From positions 70,362-134,361 of the forward strand of contig JAENZE010000006.1 in assembly GCA_016841425.1 (NCBI GenBank): 64,000 nucleotides of DNA, in the 5' to 3' direction. Below are positions 36,761 through 45,239 of the stretch, piece after piece. The notes beneath the pieces were generated by a model. The model was not told the origin of the DNA. It saw only the letters and a list, made by a program, of their open reading frames with translations, and made no database searches. The translations under genes were made by a program, and so were the position numbers. Source of the stretch: Syntrophomonas sp. (GTDB lineage: Bacteria; Bacillota; Syntrophomonadia; Syntrophomonadales; Syntrophomonadaceae). Numbering within the stretch: position 1 is the stretch's first letter; each line of letters starts with the position of its first letter.

Positions 36761-39571
36761 CTATAAGATTTTATTTAAATCATCAACTAATTTAACAAAA
36801 GATTGTTTTTCATACTTTCCTTCCAGGTAATAAGGTGATCTACTAATAGGTAACTGCTGTTTTTCTACATTTTTAAACTTTATTTCAATAATACTACCCT
36901 TTTTATTAATTTGACACAAGCCGAGATCAATTAGAATATACAGCACCGGGAACATATCAAAGGGTGTAAATTCTTTGCCGAGATAATTCCCTATCAACGA
37001 TGCCAGATCCGCAATTTCCATGTCAATGGGGTTTCTGCCCGAGTTATGGAAGCATTCCAAAACGGTCTTGAGGATCTCTGGTTCAGGATACATTCTATTC
37101 AAGTAATTGCGATTCAGCCTGATATCCCTGGAAGCAAACATTATCCCTGCGGTTGGGCATTCTTCCTTCACCTGTTCTAACACAAATCTGGCTTCATAAT
37201 AACTAAACGGTGCATCTGCAAACAACACTTGATCAAATTTGAAATCATAGGTGTTACACCCGCTGTATGCTCCATCAGTGATCAGTGCGCTGCTCCTGGT
37301 TTGCCAGAATTCTTGTCTTACTTTCCGCCGCTCATTTATATTGGCCAGGCCTGCTTCCATTTTACTTCCCGAAAAATGTTTAATTATATATTGTATAGTT
37401 CTCTTCCGGTTGGCATAGATCAGGGTTCTGCCGGGATAATCGCTTTTAACAGATGACTCTTTCCATTCGGTATTTCGGATGGTCTCCTCGATAGTCTCGA
37501 TTTCGCGGTCTCTTATATAGTACAGTAAATTCTGATCAATGGTGTCCGGCCAGGACTGAATAAGCAGCCTGAGCTTATGTGGCAGGACTTTATTCTCCAA
37601 ATAATAGCGCAGATAGGAAACCGAAATAACGTAGATTTTGTTCTTGCCCTTAATAAATTCAGCTTCGTACATATTTCTTCTGGCAGCTGGCAATTTTCCA
37701 TGAAGTTCAGATATGATATCTGGGCGGAAAAAACTCTGTAAAACATTAACATGTCTGATAAGGCTTCTATAAGTAGGACATATAAACAGTACCGGCCTGT
37801 TTTCATCTATTTCGTACAAACATTTTTCTATTACCCTTATTAATCCGGAACTGAAGCTGTTGTTTTTTGGAATCACATCGGGCCGATAGGAGGGTTTCAT
37901 GTCTCTGATCTTAAGCTGCAAATTACTCTGCCCTCGAAATTCATTTTCCGTAAGTTCAAAGACCTGATCGTGATAGCAGATACTGGTTGGACAGTTCATG
38001 AGGTCAGCCCGGTTGAAGGCTATGGCAGCGAGACGTCTGCTGCCTACTTTACCCTTGAAGTGACCCTGACCTACCAGGGAGGGTGAATATACCTGGGTAT
38101 TCCTTAAAGCCAGCACTGGTATGGGGTTACCTTCCCCACAGGGTTGAAATTGCTGCAATTCACTTAATAGCCCTTTGTCTATATCGTCTAACTCTACCTC
38201 TAAATCTATAAACTGCCGGCGCTTGAGGTCCTCAATTTGATAGTTGTTCTCGCTCCATTCATTTATAGCTCTTCTAAAATCCAAATAGTCGGTTTTATTT
38301 ATTGTCAAGCCCGCCGCCAGCTTATGCCCACCAAATTGAATCAAATACCTTTGACAGCTTTCCAAGGCCTGGTAAAGGTCGAATCCAAGAATACTTCGGC
38401 CCGACCCCTTCCCCACTGGTCCGTCCCAGGATATTAGGACACTGGGACGATTATATCGATCGCAAAGCCGTGAGGCCACGATTCCGGTGACTCCCTGATG
38501 CCACTCTTCTCCTCCCAGTACCAGAACTCTATCACCAGTCATATCCTCTTTTTCAATCTGCACGACAGCTGCTTGAAAAATATCTTCTTCTATCATCCGG
38601 CGCTCAGCATTCATTTCACTCAGCATATGAACCAACTCTTCGGCCATCCTTTTGTCCCTGGCCAGCAGCAGTTCGATACTGGTTCCCGCGTTCTGTAAAC
38701 GGCCCGCGGAATTCAAGCGAGGCGCCAGAGCAAATCCGATGTGAGACGGGAGGAGCAGACGACCCTCAAGCCCACATTCTGTTATCAAAGCTCGTAAGCC
38801 TACTCGCTTAGTATTCTGTATTTTTTCCAAACCATATTTCACGTATATCCTATTATCCCCGGTTAAAGGAACAATATCAGCTATGGTAGCAAGGGCCACC
38901 AGATCCAGCCATTCGTACTCGTCAATATCGATACCCTGTACCTGGCAGATAGCCTGAGCTAACTTGAAGGCAACCCCTACCCCGGCTAGATCCCGATTTT
39001 TATCATTCCCATCGATACGCGGATTTACAATGGCCACAGCTTTTGGCAGTTCCTCGCCCGGAGTATGGTGATCAGTTATTATTATATCTAGACCAAGTGC
39101 AGACGCACGTTGTACTTCTTCCACTGATTTAATACCGCAGTCAACACTTATAACCAGTGAATACCCCTGTCTGGCCAGCTTATCCACCGCATCTAAATTT
39201 AAACCATACCCTTCTGTAAACCGTCCCGGGACATAATAGTCAACCGGGTAACCTAGTTGATCAAAACAGCTTTTCATCAAAACCACACTGCATATTCCAT
39301 CTACATCGTAATCCCCATATATGATTATCTTTTCGTTTCGTTCAATAGCCCGGTTAATTCTCCCGATGGCAGTTTGCATCCCTCCTAAAGCGAACGGATC
39401 ACTCAGGTCCGCCACCTCTCCAAACAAAAAACTATGAGCCCGAGAAGACGTATCTATACCTCGTTGTACCAAAAGCCTGGCTACAATAGATGAAATATTT
39501 AGCTCATTTTGCAGCTTCAGAGCTTTTGCTTCATCAAAAGCCTTGAACTGCCAGTAGGATCTCAAATGCAT
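36761..39571 (-). CDS. recJ: Single-stranded-DNA-specific exonuclease RecJ with extended C-terminal domain
   Basis: This 5'-3' ssDNA exonuclease acts in repair and recombination. The 936-aa protein has a DHH core: IIIYGDYDVDGICSVVLMK, ISVDCGIKS, IITDHHTPGEELP and VGVAFKLAQA. The DHHA1 motif FGGHKLAAGLTI and an OB fold follow. Residues from about 570 to 936 form the extra C-terminal domain seen in Firmicute RecJ, with helicase-like features (VLFICPTYRSLIRHVNVLQ, RTLIYANRKRTIQYIIKHF) but no recognisable Walker A. Bacillus RecJ is about 786 aa, so this one is long. The ATG at 39571 follows GGAGG; the in-frame TTG upstream overlaps the site. Confidence 0.95.
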   Translation of the reverse strand: MHLRSYWQFKAFDEAKALKLQNELNISSIVARLLVQRGIDTSSRAHSFLFGEVADLSDPFALGGMQTAIGRINRAIERNEKIIIYGDYDVDGICSVVLMKSCFDQLGYPVDYYVPGRFTEGYGLNLDAVDKLARQGYSLVISVDCGIKSVEEVQRASALGLDIIITDHHTPGEELPKAVAIVNPRIDGNDKNRDLAGVGVAFKLAQAICQVQGIDIDEYEWLDLVALATIADIVPLTGDNRIYVKYGLEKIQNTKRVGLRALITECGLEGRLLLPSHIGFALAPRLNSAGRLQNAGTSIELLLARDKRMAEELVHMLSEMNAERRMIEEDIFQAAVVQIEKEDMTGDRVLVLGGEEWHQGVTGIVASRLCDRYNRPSVLISWDGPVGKGSGRSILGFDLYQALESCQRYLIQFGGHKLAAGLTINKTDYLDFRRAINEWSENNYQIEDLKRRQFIDLEVELDDIDKGLLSELQQFQPCGEGNPIPVLALRNTQVYSPSLVGQGHFKGKVGSRRLAAIAFNRADLMNCPTSICYHDQVFELTENEFRGQSNLQLKIRDMKPSYRPDVIPKNNSFSSGLIRVIEKCLYEIDENRPVLFICPTYRSLIRHVNVLQSFFRPDIISELHGKLPAARRNMYEAEFIKGKNKIYVISVSYLRYYLENKVLPHKLRLLIQSWPDTIDQNLLYYIRDREIETIEETIRNTEWKESSVKSDYPGRTLIYANRKRTIQYIIKHFSGSKMEAGLANINERRKVRQEFWQTRSSALITDGAYSGCNTYDFKFDQVLFADAPFSYYEARFVLEQVKEECPTAGIMFASRDIRLNRNYLNRMYPEPEILKTVLECFHNSGRNPIDMEIADLASLIGNYLGKEFTPFDMFPVLYILIDLGLCQINKKGSIIEIKFKNVEKQQLPISRSPYYLEGKYEKQSFVKLVDDLNKIL

Positions 39572-39796
39572 AATTACCTCCAAGTAGTGGTGGATATGGA
39601 TTAAATCAGGAAAGCTACCGTTCTGTTAACGCACCCGGGCTTCTAATACCCGCACTCAGAAGATTATAGGAATTAAGTCCTTATATGAAAGTCATTGTGC
39701 GGGTTGGTGGTAGATACAGCCATATTTATTAAAATCAATTATAACCGATTGTATATAATCTGCGGGATTTTTTTATGGCGGGGGAACTGAACCAAG

Positions 39797-39826
39797 GGTG
39801 AACCAAGGGGACGGTTCTTGCGGTTG
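39797..39826 (+). repeat. REP-like repeat, left copy
   Basis: The 30-bp sequence contains AACCAAGGGGACGGTTCTTG and is the inverted partner of 40644-40673. It ends 14 bp before the transposase stop codon. Confidence 0.8.
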
Positions 39827-39839
39827 GACAATTTCTAGA

Positions 39840-40598
39840 TTATGCCTTCAAAATGATACCTCTGCTAATCCCTGTTAATCGCGCCAATTGTCTTGTGGAT
39901 AGCCCCTCATCTTTCAATGCCTTCAAAAACCTATCCCTTTTATCCTTTTCCAAATTTTGAACATCTGAACATTGGCTGACACTGCATGTTTTTTTAATAA
40001 TAGTAATTGCTTCCTCATCCGATATTCTTCTTCTTTCAATTATATCCAGGCATTTATCATCATTCGTTGTCTTATGAAACTCCTTAAAACTAGCAATTGC
40101 TTTGTCCTTGTCCTCATTAAACAGCTTCAGCGCAAAATCTGTATCGGTTATTTTTCTATTTCCTGTATATTCCGAATAACTACTCCATTTATACTCAGCA
40201 ATATCCTTTACGATTCCAGCCTTTAAAGGGTTTCGGTGTATATATCTTAAGACAGTTAAAAAATATTTATAATCTTCAACAGCTTCACTTTTGTATCTGT
40301 CCTGAAATAAATGCCCGCATCGTTGATATTTCCAATTATACCAATACACATAGCTGGCCCCTATACGCCGCATAATGATCCCCAATTCTTCTCGTTCTTC
40401 CTTAAGCAGTAAATGAACATGATTTCCCATTAAACAATAAGCATATATCTTATAACCGCTTGTATCCATATATGTTTGTAAAGTTTCCAGGAATCTTATA
40501 GCATCTTCCTCGTCTTCGAAAATAGTCTGTCTATTGGATCCTCTTAAGACAATATGATAGATGCCGCTTTCGCTTCGCTTTCTTTCAGTTCTTGGCAC
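39840..40598 (-). CDS. REP-associated tyrosine transposase (RAYT, Y1_Tnp family)
   Basis: This HUH-type single-strand transposase has 252 aa. It has the metal-binding HUH motif in YCLMGNHVHLLL (His60, His62), a tyrosine-rich helix ASYVYWYNWKYQRCGHLFQDRYKSEAV that should hold the catalytic Tyr, and RYIHRNPLKAGIV. A C-terminal helix-turn-helix (LSTRQLARLTGISRGII) is present as in the longer RAYT group. The start is GTG (40598), 7 nt after GAGGTG. The frame is intact, and the flanking inverted repeats suggest recent activity or maintenance. Confidence 0.9.
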   Translation of the reverse strand: MPRTERKRSESGIYHIVLRGSNRQTIFEDEEDAIRFLETLQTYMDTSGYKIYAYCLMGNHVHLLLKEEREELGIIMRRIGASYVYWYNWKYQRCGHLFQDRYKSEAVEDYKYFLTVLRYIHRNPLKAGIVKDIAEYKWSSYSEYTGNRKITDTDFALKLFNEDKDKAIASFKEFHKTTNDDKCLDIIERRRISDEEAITIIKKTCSVSQCSDVQNLEKDKRDRFLKALKDEGLSTRQLARLTGISRGIILKA

Positions 40599-40643
40599 AT
40601 TAACTCACCTCTGGTTTATCATAACAAGAATCAGAAGGTTATG

Positions 40644-40673
40644 CAACCACAAGAACCGTCCCCTTGGTTTACC
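40644..40673 (-). repeat. REP-like repeat, right copy
   Basis: Reads CAACCACAAGAACCGTCCCC then TTGGTTTACC on the plus strand, the inverted partner of 39797-39826. A further CCCTTGGTTTACC follows to 40686. Confidence 0.8.
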
Positions 40674-40750
40674 CCCTTGGTTTACCTGATTTGCCATATG
40701 TACCTGATTAAATATACAATATGATTATCAAGCGGAAGGAGGTCTTTATA

Positions 40751-40966
40751 ATGAATAAGGAGCAGATTGAGCGTATTAACGAATTGGCCCGGATAAAAAA
40801 GGAAACCGGACTTTCACCTGAAGAAGAACAGGAGCAAAAAGTACTGTACCGACAGTATATAGATTGGATCAAAGGCCAGGTCAAAGCCGGATTGGATGAA
40901 GCAGTTTCGAGGGAGCAGCCTGGGTCATGTTCCTGTAATGATCCCAACTGCAAACACATCCATTAA
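40751..40966 (+). CDS. DUF896 (YnzC/UPF0291) family small protein
   Basis: The 71-aa protein starts NKEQIERINELARIKKETGLSPEEEQEQKVLYRQYIDWIKGQVKAGLDE, the helical hairpin of the DUF896 family found in Firmicutes; function is unknown (some members are linked to the SOS operon). The C-terminal end adds a Cys/His stretch, SCSCNDPNCKHIH, which could bind a metal. The ATG at 40751 has AAGGAGGT upstream; the longer open frame from 40721 would put the site inside the gene. It stands alone between the transposon and the double P-loop gene. Confidence 0.88.
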   Translation: MNKEQIERINELARIKKETGLSPEEEQEQKVLYRQYIDWIKGQVKAGLDEAVSREQPGSCSCNDPNCKHIH

Positions 40967-41060
40967 GACGCTACGGAAGTCATAACCTCCTAGTTGTTCT
41001 GATCATTGGGTTTTATCTGCTTTTCCTTTCGCTATCCATAAGATAATATTAATTTATGGT

Positions 41061-41084
41061 AGGGGCGAACAAAGAGTCGCCCCT
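41061..41084. repeat. Perfect inverted repeat in the intergenic gap
   Basis: AGGGGCGA (41061-41068) and TCGCCCCT (41077-41084) flank an 8-base loop. It lies about 100 bp past the DUF896 gene and could end that transcript, but the following TTCTGATTTCT is a weak U-run. Similar GGGGCGA hairpins are common dispersed repeats in Clostridia. Confidence 0.5.
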
Positions 41085-41235
41085 TCTGATTTCTAACTGC
41101 AAGCTTCCCTCTTAAGTTATAATCCTCTTTTTCCCTCCATTTACATAATTAACTTGTGCGTATTCTGTTGTATACAACATATATATTAATGATGTGACCA
41201 CGGTGTATTCAGGTGTATAGCAGGAGGTGCTGGTT

Positions 41236-42330
41236 TTGGCAAGTATCAGACATATGTACCCGGGCGGCAATACTCGTTATGGGTTTTATTCACTATACCA
41301 CGATCTGGTTTTACCCCGGGTAAAACGAAAAATAGTATTAAAAGGTGGTCCGGGAGTTGGCAAATCGACTTTCATGAAAAAAGTAGGCACTTATTTTTTC
41401 GAAAAAGGTTTTGATATCGAATTTCACTGGTGTTCATCTGACGATAATTCCCTTGATGGATTGGTGATAGGAGACCATCAGCTGTGCCTTGTGGATGGTA
41501 CCGCTCCCCACGTAGTAGATCCAGTTTATCCAGGTGCAGTTGATGAGATTATAAACCTGGGTGAATACTGGGACCGGGAAAAGTTAAGCTCCGCCCGGGA
41601 TACCATTATAAAACTAACCGGGATTATCGGCAGATATTTCGAGCTGGCTTATAGCCGGCTGCAGGAAAGCGGAATTGCGTATGACGAATTAAAATCCTAT
41701 CACAGCAGAAGCATAGATGAACAGGCATTAAGCAAAAACATCCAAGCCCTGGCTTCAGACTTCCTGGGAAGTGAAACTTCATCTTTCAAAAAACCCCGGC
41801 ATCTTTTCGCGGGGGCTATCACTCCCAGTGGCCTGAATACCAGAATAGACAGTCTGATTCATGAAGGTACTTCCCTTTTCGCAGTGAAAGGGAGTCCGGG
41901 AAGCGGTTTAAAAAATTTATTTAAGCATATCGAGGGAATGCTTGAACTGGCCGGAATATATGCAGAAATTTTTCATAATCCCTTTGATCCCTTGGAGATT
42001 GACCTTATTATTCTGCCGGGAAGCAGAAAAGCACTGCTGGATACCAGTTCAAATATCTTCTCATATGAGAATAAACTGCAGAATCCTAAATACCGCAGGA
42101 TATTAGATTTTGATAAGTTCCTGCTTAAGTCGGAAGTAGAAATATATGCAAAATCAATCGCACAGGCCCACGACCGAATGGAAGATGGAATAAGAGATGC
42201 AGTCTATTTCATAGAATCCGCCAAGAAAACCCATGACGAATTGGAATTGAATTATATTCCAGCCATGAATTTTGAAGCAATCGATGCTTTTCGGGAGCAG
42301 CTACAGGAAGAACTGCTTCTCATATTATAG
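41236..42330 (+). CDS. Double P-loop ATPase-like protein (PRK06851-type)
   Basis: I recognise this as the PRK06851-like family of Firmicutes, which has no established function. The 364-aa protein is an internal duplication. The first half has a good Walker A, LKGGPGVGKSTFMKKV (residues 37-44 form the loop). The second half has a degenerate copy, VKGSPGSGLKNLFKHI (218-225), with the lysine shifted by one position. LCLVDGTAPHVVDP in the first half and IDLIILPGSRKALLD in the second may be Walker B-like strands. The start is TTG (41236), 8 nt after AGGAGG. It is monocistronic, convergent with moeA. Confidence 0.75.
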   Translation: MASIRHMYPGGNTRYGFYSLYHDLVLPRVKRKIVLKGGPGVGKSTFMKKVGTYFFEKGFDIEFHWCSSDDNSLDGLVIGDHQLCLVDGTAPHVVDPVYPGAVDEIINLGEYWDREKLSSARDTIIKLTGIIGRYFELAYSRLQESGIAYDELKSYHSRSIDEQALSKNIQALASDFLGSETSSFKKPRHLFAGAITPSGLNTRIDSLIHEGTSLFAVKGSPGSGLKNLFKHIEGMLELAGIYAEIFHNPFDPLEIDLIILPGSRKALLDTSSNIFSYENKLQNPKYRRILDFDKFLLKSEVEIYAKSIAQAHDRMEDGIRDAVYFIESAKKTHDELELNYIPAMNFEAIDAFREQLQEELLLIL

Positions 42331-42462
42331 ATATCTAACGTGGGATAAGATGGCGATATGTCATCTTTCCCCAAACCTTCAGAATAAAGTCAGTCAGCGA
42401 TTGGCAGATTCCTTAATTGATGAGGCGTGCCAGGTCTTAACTTTTGAAAAAAAGATGCCCAT

Positions 42463-42483
42463 CAGGAACCGTCCCAAGTGTCC
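42463..42483. repeat. REP-like fragment
   Basis: CAGGAACCGTCCCAAGTGTCC shares the GAACCGTCCC core with the RAYT-flanking repeat. It lies in the 232-bp gap after the P-loop gene and is not obviously paired. Confidence 0.45.
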
Positions 42484-42514
42484 AAGTATCATCTCGCCAA
42501 ACTTGTAACACGAA

Positions 42515-42538
42515 TAGCGGAGAATAAATTCTCCGCTA
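42515..42538. terminator. Hairpin between convergent genes
   Basis: TAGCGGAGAAT (42515-42525) and ATTCTCCGCTA (42528-42538) are a perfect 11-bp inverted repeat with a 2-base centre. It sits between the P-loop gene and moeA, 24 bp from the moeA stop. A U-run is missing on both sides, so function as a bidirectional terminator is likely but not certain. Confidence 0.5.
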
Positions 42539-42562
42539 CTCGCAGGCTTATATTAGTCCTTC

Positions 42563-43765
42563 TTATATCATCATGGCTTTAACTACATCCCCCTGCTTTC
42601 CCTGCCCGGGTTTAAGATCCAGTATCAAGGGGGTCTCACTGCAGAAGTTATTAGCTTCATCCAGGGGCCGGGCGAAAACATAACCCGGTCCCATAAATAT
42701 CATTTCTGCCCTTCGCAGACTGCGCCGGTCCGATATTTTCTTTATCGCATAATGGAGTTTAATATCAAACCAATTCTCTGATCGATCAGAAACTCCTCTC
42801 AAGCTTAAAATAGCGGGTTTGATAAGCACTTCAAAAAGCAGGCTGACTGCGCCGGGATGGCCGGCCAGGTTGTATATCAGCCTTCCATTATAAACTGCCG
42901 CAGCTGAACCTTTCCCAGGAACAATATCTATCCCTTTAAAAAGGAGCTGTGCCCCGAGTTTCTGTAATGAATCGTAGACCAGATCAGATGTACCATGACC
43001 TGTTCCCCCGCTTATTATGACCATGTCAGAGGAACTGGCCCCCCTGACGATTGCTTCTGCAATAGCATCACGATCGTCTTTGACTCCATTTTCTGTAAAC
43101 AAGGGAGCTCCCCCGGCCTTAATAATTTTAGCGGAGAGAAGACTCCGATTACTATGATAAATTTGACCTCGCTGCAGGGGAATCCCTGGTAAAACCAGCT
43201 CATTTCCAGTGTTGATAATGTATATGTGAGGAACCCTGTGTACTGAGACATTTGCTACTCCGCAGCAAGCTATACGTTCAATTCTTTCCGAGTCCAGAAT
43301 ATCTCCCCTTTTAACCAGTCGTTTTCCGGCCGGTATTTCACTGCCGGCCTGCTGTATATTTTCACCCGGTCTTATCTTTTGGCCTGGAAAGATGATACTG
43401 CCGCGTTGGTCTACATGCTCCTGCTTTAAAACGGCAGCAGTTCCATCTGGCAAAACAGCTCCCGTCATAATCTTAATTGTTTCTCCGGGGTTAAAAGAGA
43501 CATAATCACTTCTGCCAGCTGACAATTCGTTAATCAGCTTCAGTGGAGTAATATGATCGCTGCTTATTTTAAATAAATCCGCCCTGGTTACGGTGAAACC
43601 ATCTACTGCAGAACGATCAAAACCTGGAACAGGGAACTCTGCTGCGATATCTTCTGCAGACACACGCTGACAGGCAGTCTGCAGGCTTATATATTCATTT
43701 TCCACAGGATAAATGTACTGCTTGCACAAGGCCAGTGCAGCTTCCAAATTAATTGAACTGTTCAT
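42563..43765 (-). CDS. moeA: Molybdopterin molybdenumtransferase MoeA (copy 1)
   Basis: This enzyme inserts molybdate or tungstate into adenylylated molybdopterin. The 400-aa protein shows the MoeA order: VPGFDRSAVDGFTVTRAD, FNPGETIKIMTGAVLPDGTAAVLKQEHVD, IYIINTGNELVLPG, VIISGGTGHGTSDLVYDSL, and GKGSAAAVYNGRLIYNLAGHPGAV. A conserved C-terminal domain IV follows. It lies 17 bp after a second moeA in one operon. Compared with that copy it has GTGHGTSD where canonical MoeA has GGSSVGxxD, so the two may differ in metal preference or activity. Confidence 0.93.
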   Translation of the reverse strand: MNSSINLEAALALCKQYIYPVENEYISLQTACQRVSAEDIAAEFPVPGFDRSAVDGFTVTRADLFKISSDHITPLKLINELSAGRSDYVSFNPGETIKIMTGAVLPDGTAAVLKQEHVDQRGSIIFPGQKIRPGENIQQAGSEIPAGKRLVKRGDILDSERIERIACCGVANVSVHRVPHIYIINTGNELVLPGIPLQRGQIYHSNRSLLSAKIIKAGGAPLFTENGVKDDRDAIAEAIVRGASSSDMVIISGGTGHGTSDLVYDSLQKLGAQLLFKGIDIVPGKGSAAAVYNGRLIYNLAGHPGAVSLLFEVLIKPAILSLRGVSDRSENWFDIKLHYAIKKISDRRSLRRAEMIFMGPGYVFARPLDEANNFCSETPLILDLKPGQGKQGDVVKAMMI

Positions 43766-43782
43766 TAATTACACCCACCTCA

Positions 43783-44991
43783 TCAGAAGAGCCAGGCAGT
43801 TATACTACTGCCGGCCAAAATTCCCTGCTGCTCATAAGGAATATGAATGAAGGCGTCGGCTAGAGACAAGATACTCATTAAACCTGATTTACCCAGCAGT
43901 GGCCGGCCCAATAATTGATGGTCTTTTTCCTCTAGTACCACCGGAACAAAATCATCTCTGCCGGGTTGAGATGCAATATTCTGAGTCACCTTTACCGTGA
44001 CTCTCTGACTGCTATCTGTTTTTAAAAGCGGACTACATATAATAGAAAATATCATCAGTGCCGATACCGGATGTCCAGGCAGTCCTATGACCATTTTTTC
44101 ATTCACCCTGACCGCCAGAGTGGGCTTGCCCGGTTTAATCGCCAGACCATGAAACAACAGTTCTGAACCTGGAATTGACAGCAGTACATCGATGGTTACA
44201 TCCATGATTCCCACCGAACTCCCACCCGACATCAGCAGTATATCATTCTCTTCCAGGGCCTTTAAGACTATTGCTTTAAGAGCCTGGAAATCATCTTTGA
44301 CTATAGGATAAGTACATGGTATACTACCGCAGCAATAGACAGCTGAAGCCAGTGCATGGGTATTAACATCCCTGACCTGCCCCACTGCAGGATTAATATC
44401 AATTGGAACAATCTCATCGCCGGTGGAGATTATTCCTATTTTGTAGGGTTGGTATACATCGATAGTATTGATTCCCAGGGAAGCCAAAAATCCTATATCC
44501 TGAGGCCGCAATACCTTCCTGGGTTTAAACAGAGATTGACCCCTTTTAACATCTTCGCCTTTGAGCATAAGATTCTCTCCGGGTCCTACCGGACGATAAA
44601 TTAATATAGTGTCATCTCCTAATCGTTCCGTATACTCCACCATAACCATCGCATCGGTACCAGGGGGCATCATCCCTCCCGTAGGCACCCAGCAGCACTG
44701 TCCTTTTTCTATTTTGATTCCCGCTGCCTCCCCCATCTTCACCTCACCCTGATAATCAAGATAAGCAGGTAACGACTCACTACTGCCAAAGCTGTCCTCA
44801 GCCCTGACTGCATACCCATCTACGGTAGACCTATCAAATGAAGGCAGATCTTCTGGCCCAATTATATCCTGGGCCAATAATCGGCCGGAGGCTGACAGGA
44901 GGCTTAAGCGTTCTATCCTGCGGACGGGAAAATGCTGCTTAATTTTTGCAACTGCTTCGTCATATTTTACTACTTTTAAGAATTCCGTCAT
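43783..44991 (-). CDS. moeA: Molybdopterin molybdenumtransferase MoeA (copy 2)
   Basis: The 402-aa MoeA paralogue has LPSFDRSTVDGYAVRAEDSFG, VPTGGMMPPGTDAMVMVEY, IGIISTGDEIVP, LLMSGGSSVGIMDVTIDVL and GKPTLAVRVNEKMVIGLPGHPVSALMIF, a fully canonical set. Its promoter is divergent from that of the moeA-binding-protein fusion. A gene pair of non-identical MoeA proteins, together with molybdo/tungsto-enzymes in the same region (formate dehydrogenase, AOR), suggests separate Mo and W insertion, as proposed for other anaerobes. Confidence 0.95.
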   Translation of the reverse strand: MTEFLKVVKYDEAVAKIKQHFPVRRIERLSLLSASGRLLAQDIIGPEDLPSFDRSTVDGYAVRAEDSFGSSESLPAYLDYQGEVKMGEAAGIKIEKGQCCWVPTGGMMPPGTDAMVMVEYTERLGDDTILIYRPVGPGENLMLKGEDVKRGQSLFKPRKVLRPQDIGFLASLGINTIDVYQPYKIGIISTGDEIVPIDINPAVGQVRDVNTHALASAVYCCGSIPCTYPIVKDDFQALKAIVLKALEENDILLMSGGSSVGIMDVTIDVLLSIPGSELLFHGLAIKPGKPTLAVRVNEKMVIGLPGHPVSALMIFSIICSPLLKTDSSQRVTVKVTQNIASQPGRDDFVPVVLEEKDHQLLGRPLLGKSGLMSILSLADAFIHIPYEQQGILAGSSITAWLF

Positions 44992-45028
44992 TATATATCA
45001 CACCTCACGGTTTCATTCTACATTCACT

Positions 45029-45058
45029 ATTATACTAGATATTATCCAGGACTGTCCG
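45029..45058 (-). promoter_or_regulatory. Candidate sigma-A promoter of the moeA pair
   Basis: On the minus strand CGGACA (45053-45058) and a perfect TATAAT (45029-45034) are 18 bp apart, about 38 bp before the moeA copy 2 start. Confidence 0.55.
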
Positions 45059-45175
45059 CTTCATAGCTTTTCTTGTTTAGCAGGCTTTTCCTCAATTTTC
45101 TTGTGTCAGTTAAGCCTCGTTTATTGTATAAATTAGATTATACCCACTGCTTAATTAAATAAAAAGGGACTTGCT

Positions 45176-45204
45176 TTCTGGCATAGAATTAATAGTGTTA
45201 TACT
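45176..45204 (+). promoter_or_regulatory. Candidate extended -10 promoter of the moeA fusion gene
   Basis: TGTTATACT (TG at 45196-45197, TATACT at 45199-45204) with a weak TTCTGG 17 bp upstream; about 35 bp before the ATG. Confidence 0.45.
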
Positions 45205-45239
45205 TTAAGTTGAAATAAATGCTTTAGCAGGTGAATAAT

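Larger units (their letters stand above)
39797..40673 (-). mobile_element. RAYT element: Y1 transposase between 30-bp inverted repeats
   Basis: Left end 39797-39826 is GGTGAACCAAGGGGACGGTT followed by CTTGCGGTTG. The right end 40644-40673 is its near-exact reverse complement (two differences). Outside each end is a partial copy of the ACCAAGG motif (39788-39796 region, and 40674-40686). The transposase gene lies between, reading on the minus strand. The arrangement is that of a REP-associated tyrosine transposase with its own REP-like sequences. It is inserted between recJ and the DUF896 gene; the 225-bp gap before it holds AT-rich sequence with no gene. Confidence 0.8.

Noticed and set aside
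42272-42508. 78-codon open frame overlapping the end of the P-loop gene
   Set aside because: It is out of frame, lacks a ribosome site and includes a repeat fragment; nothing supports a protein.
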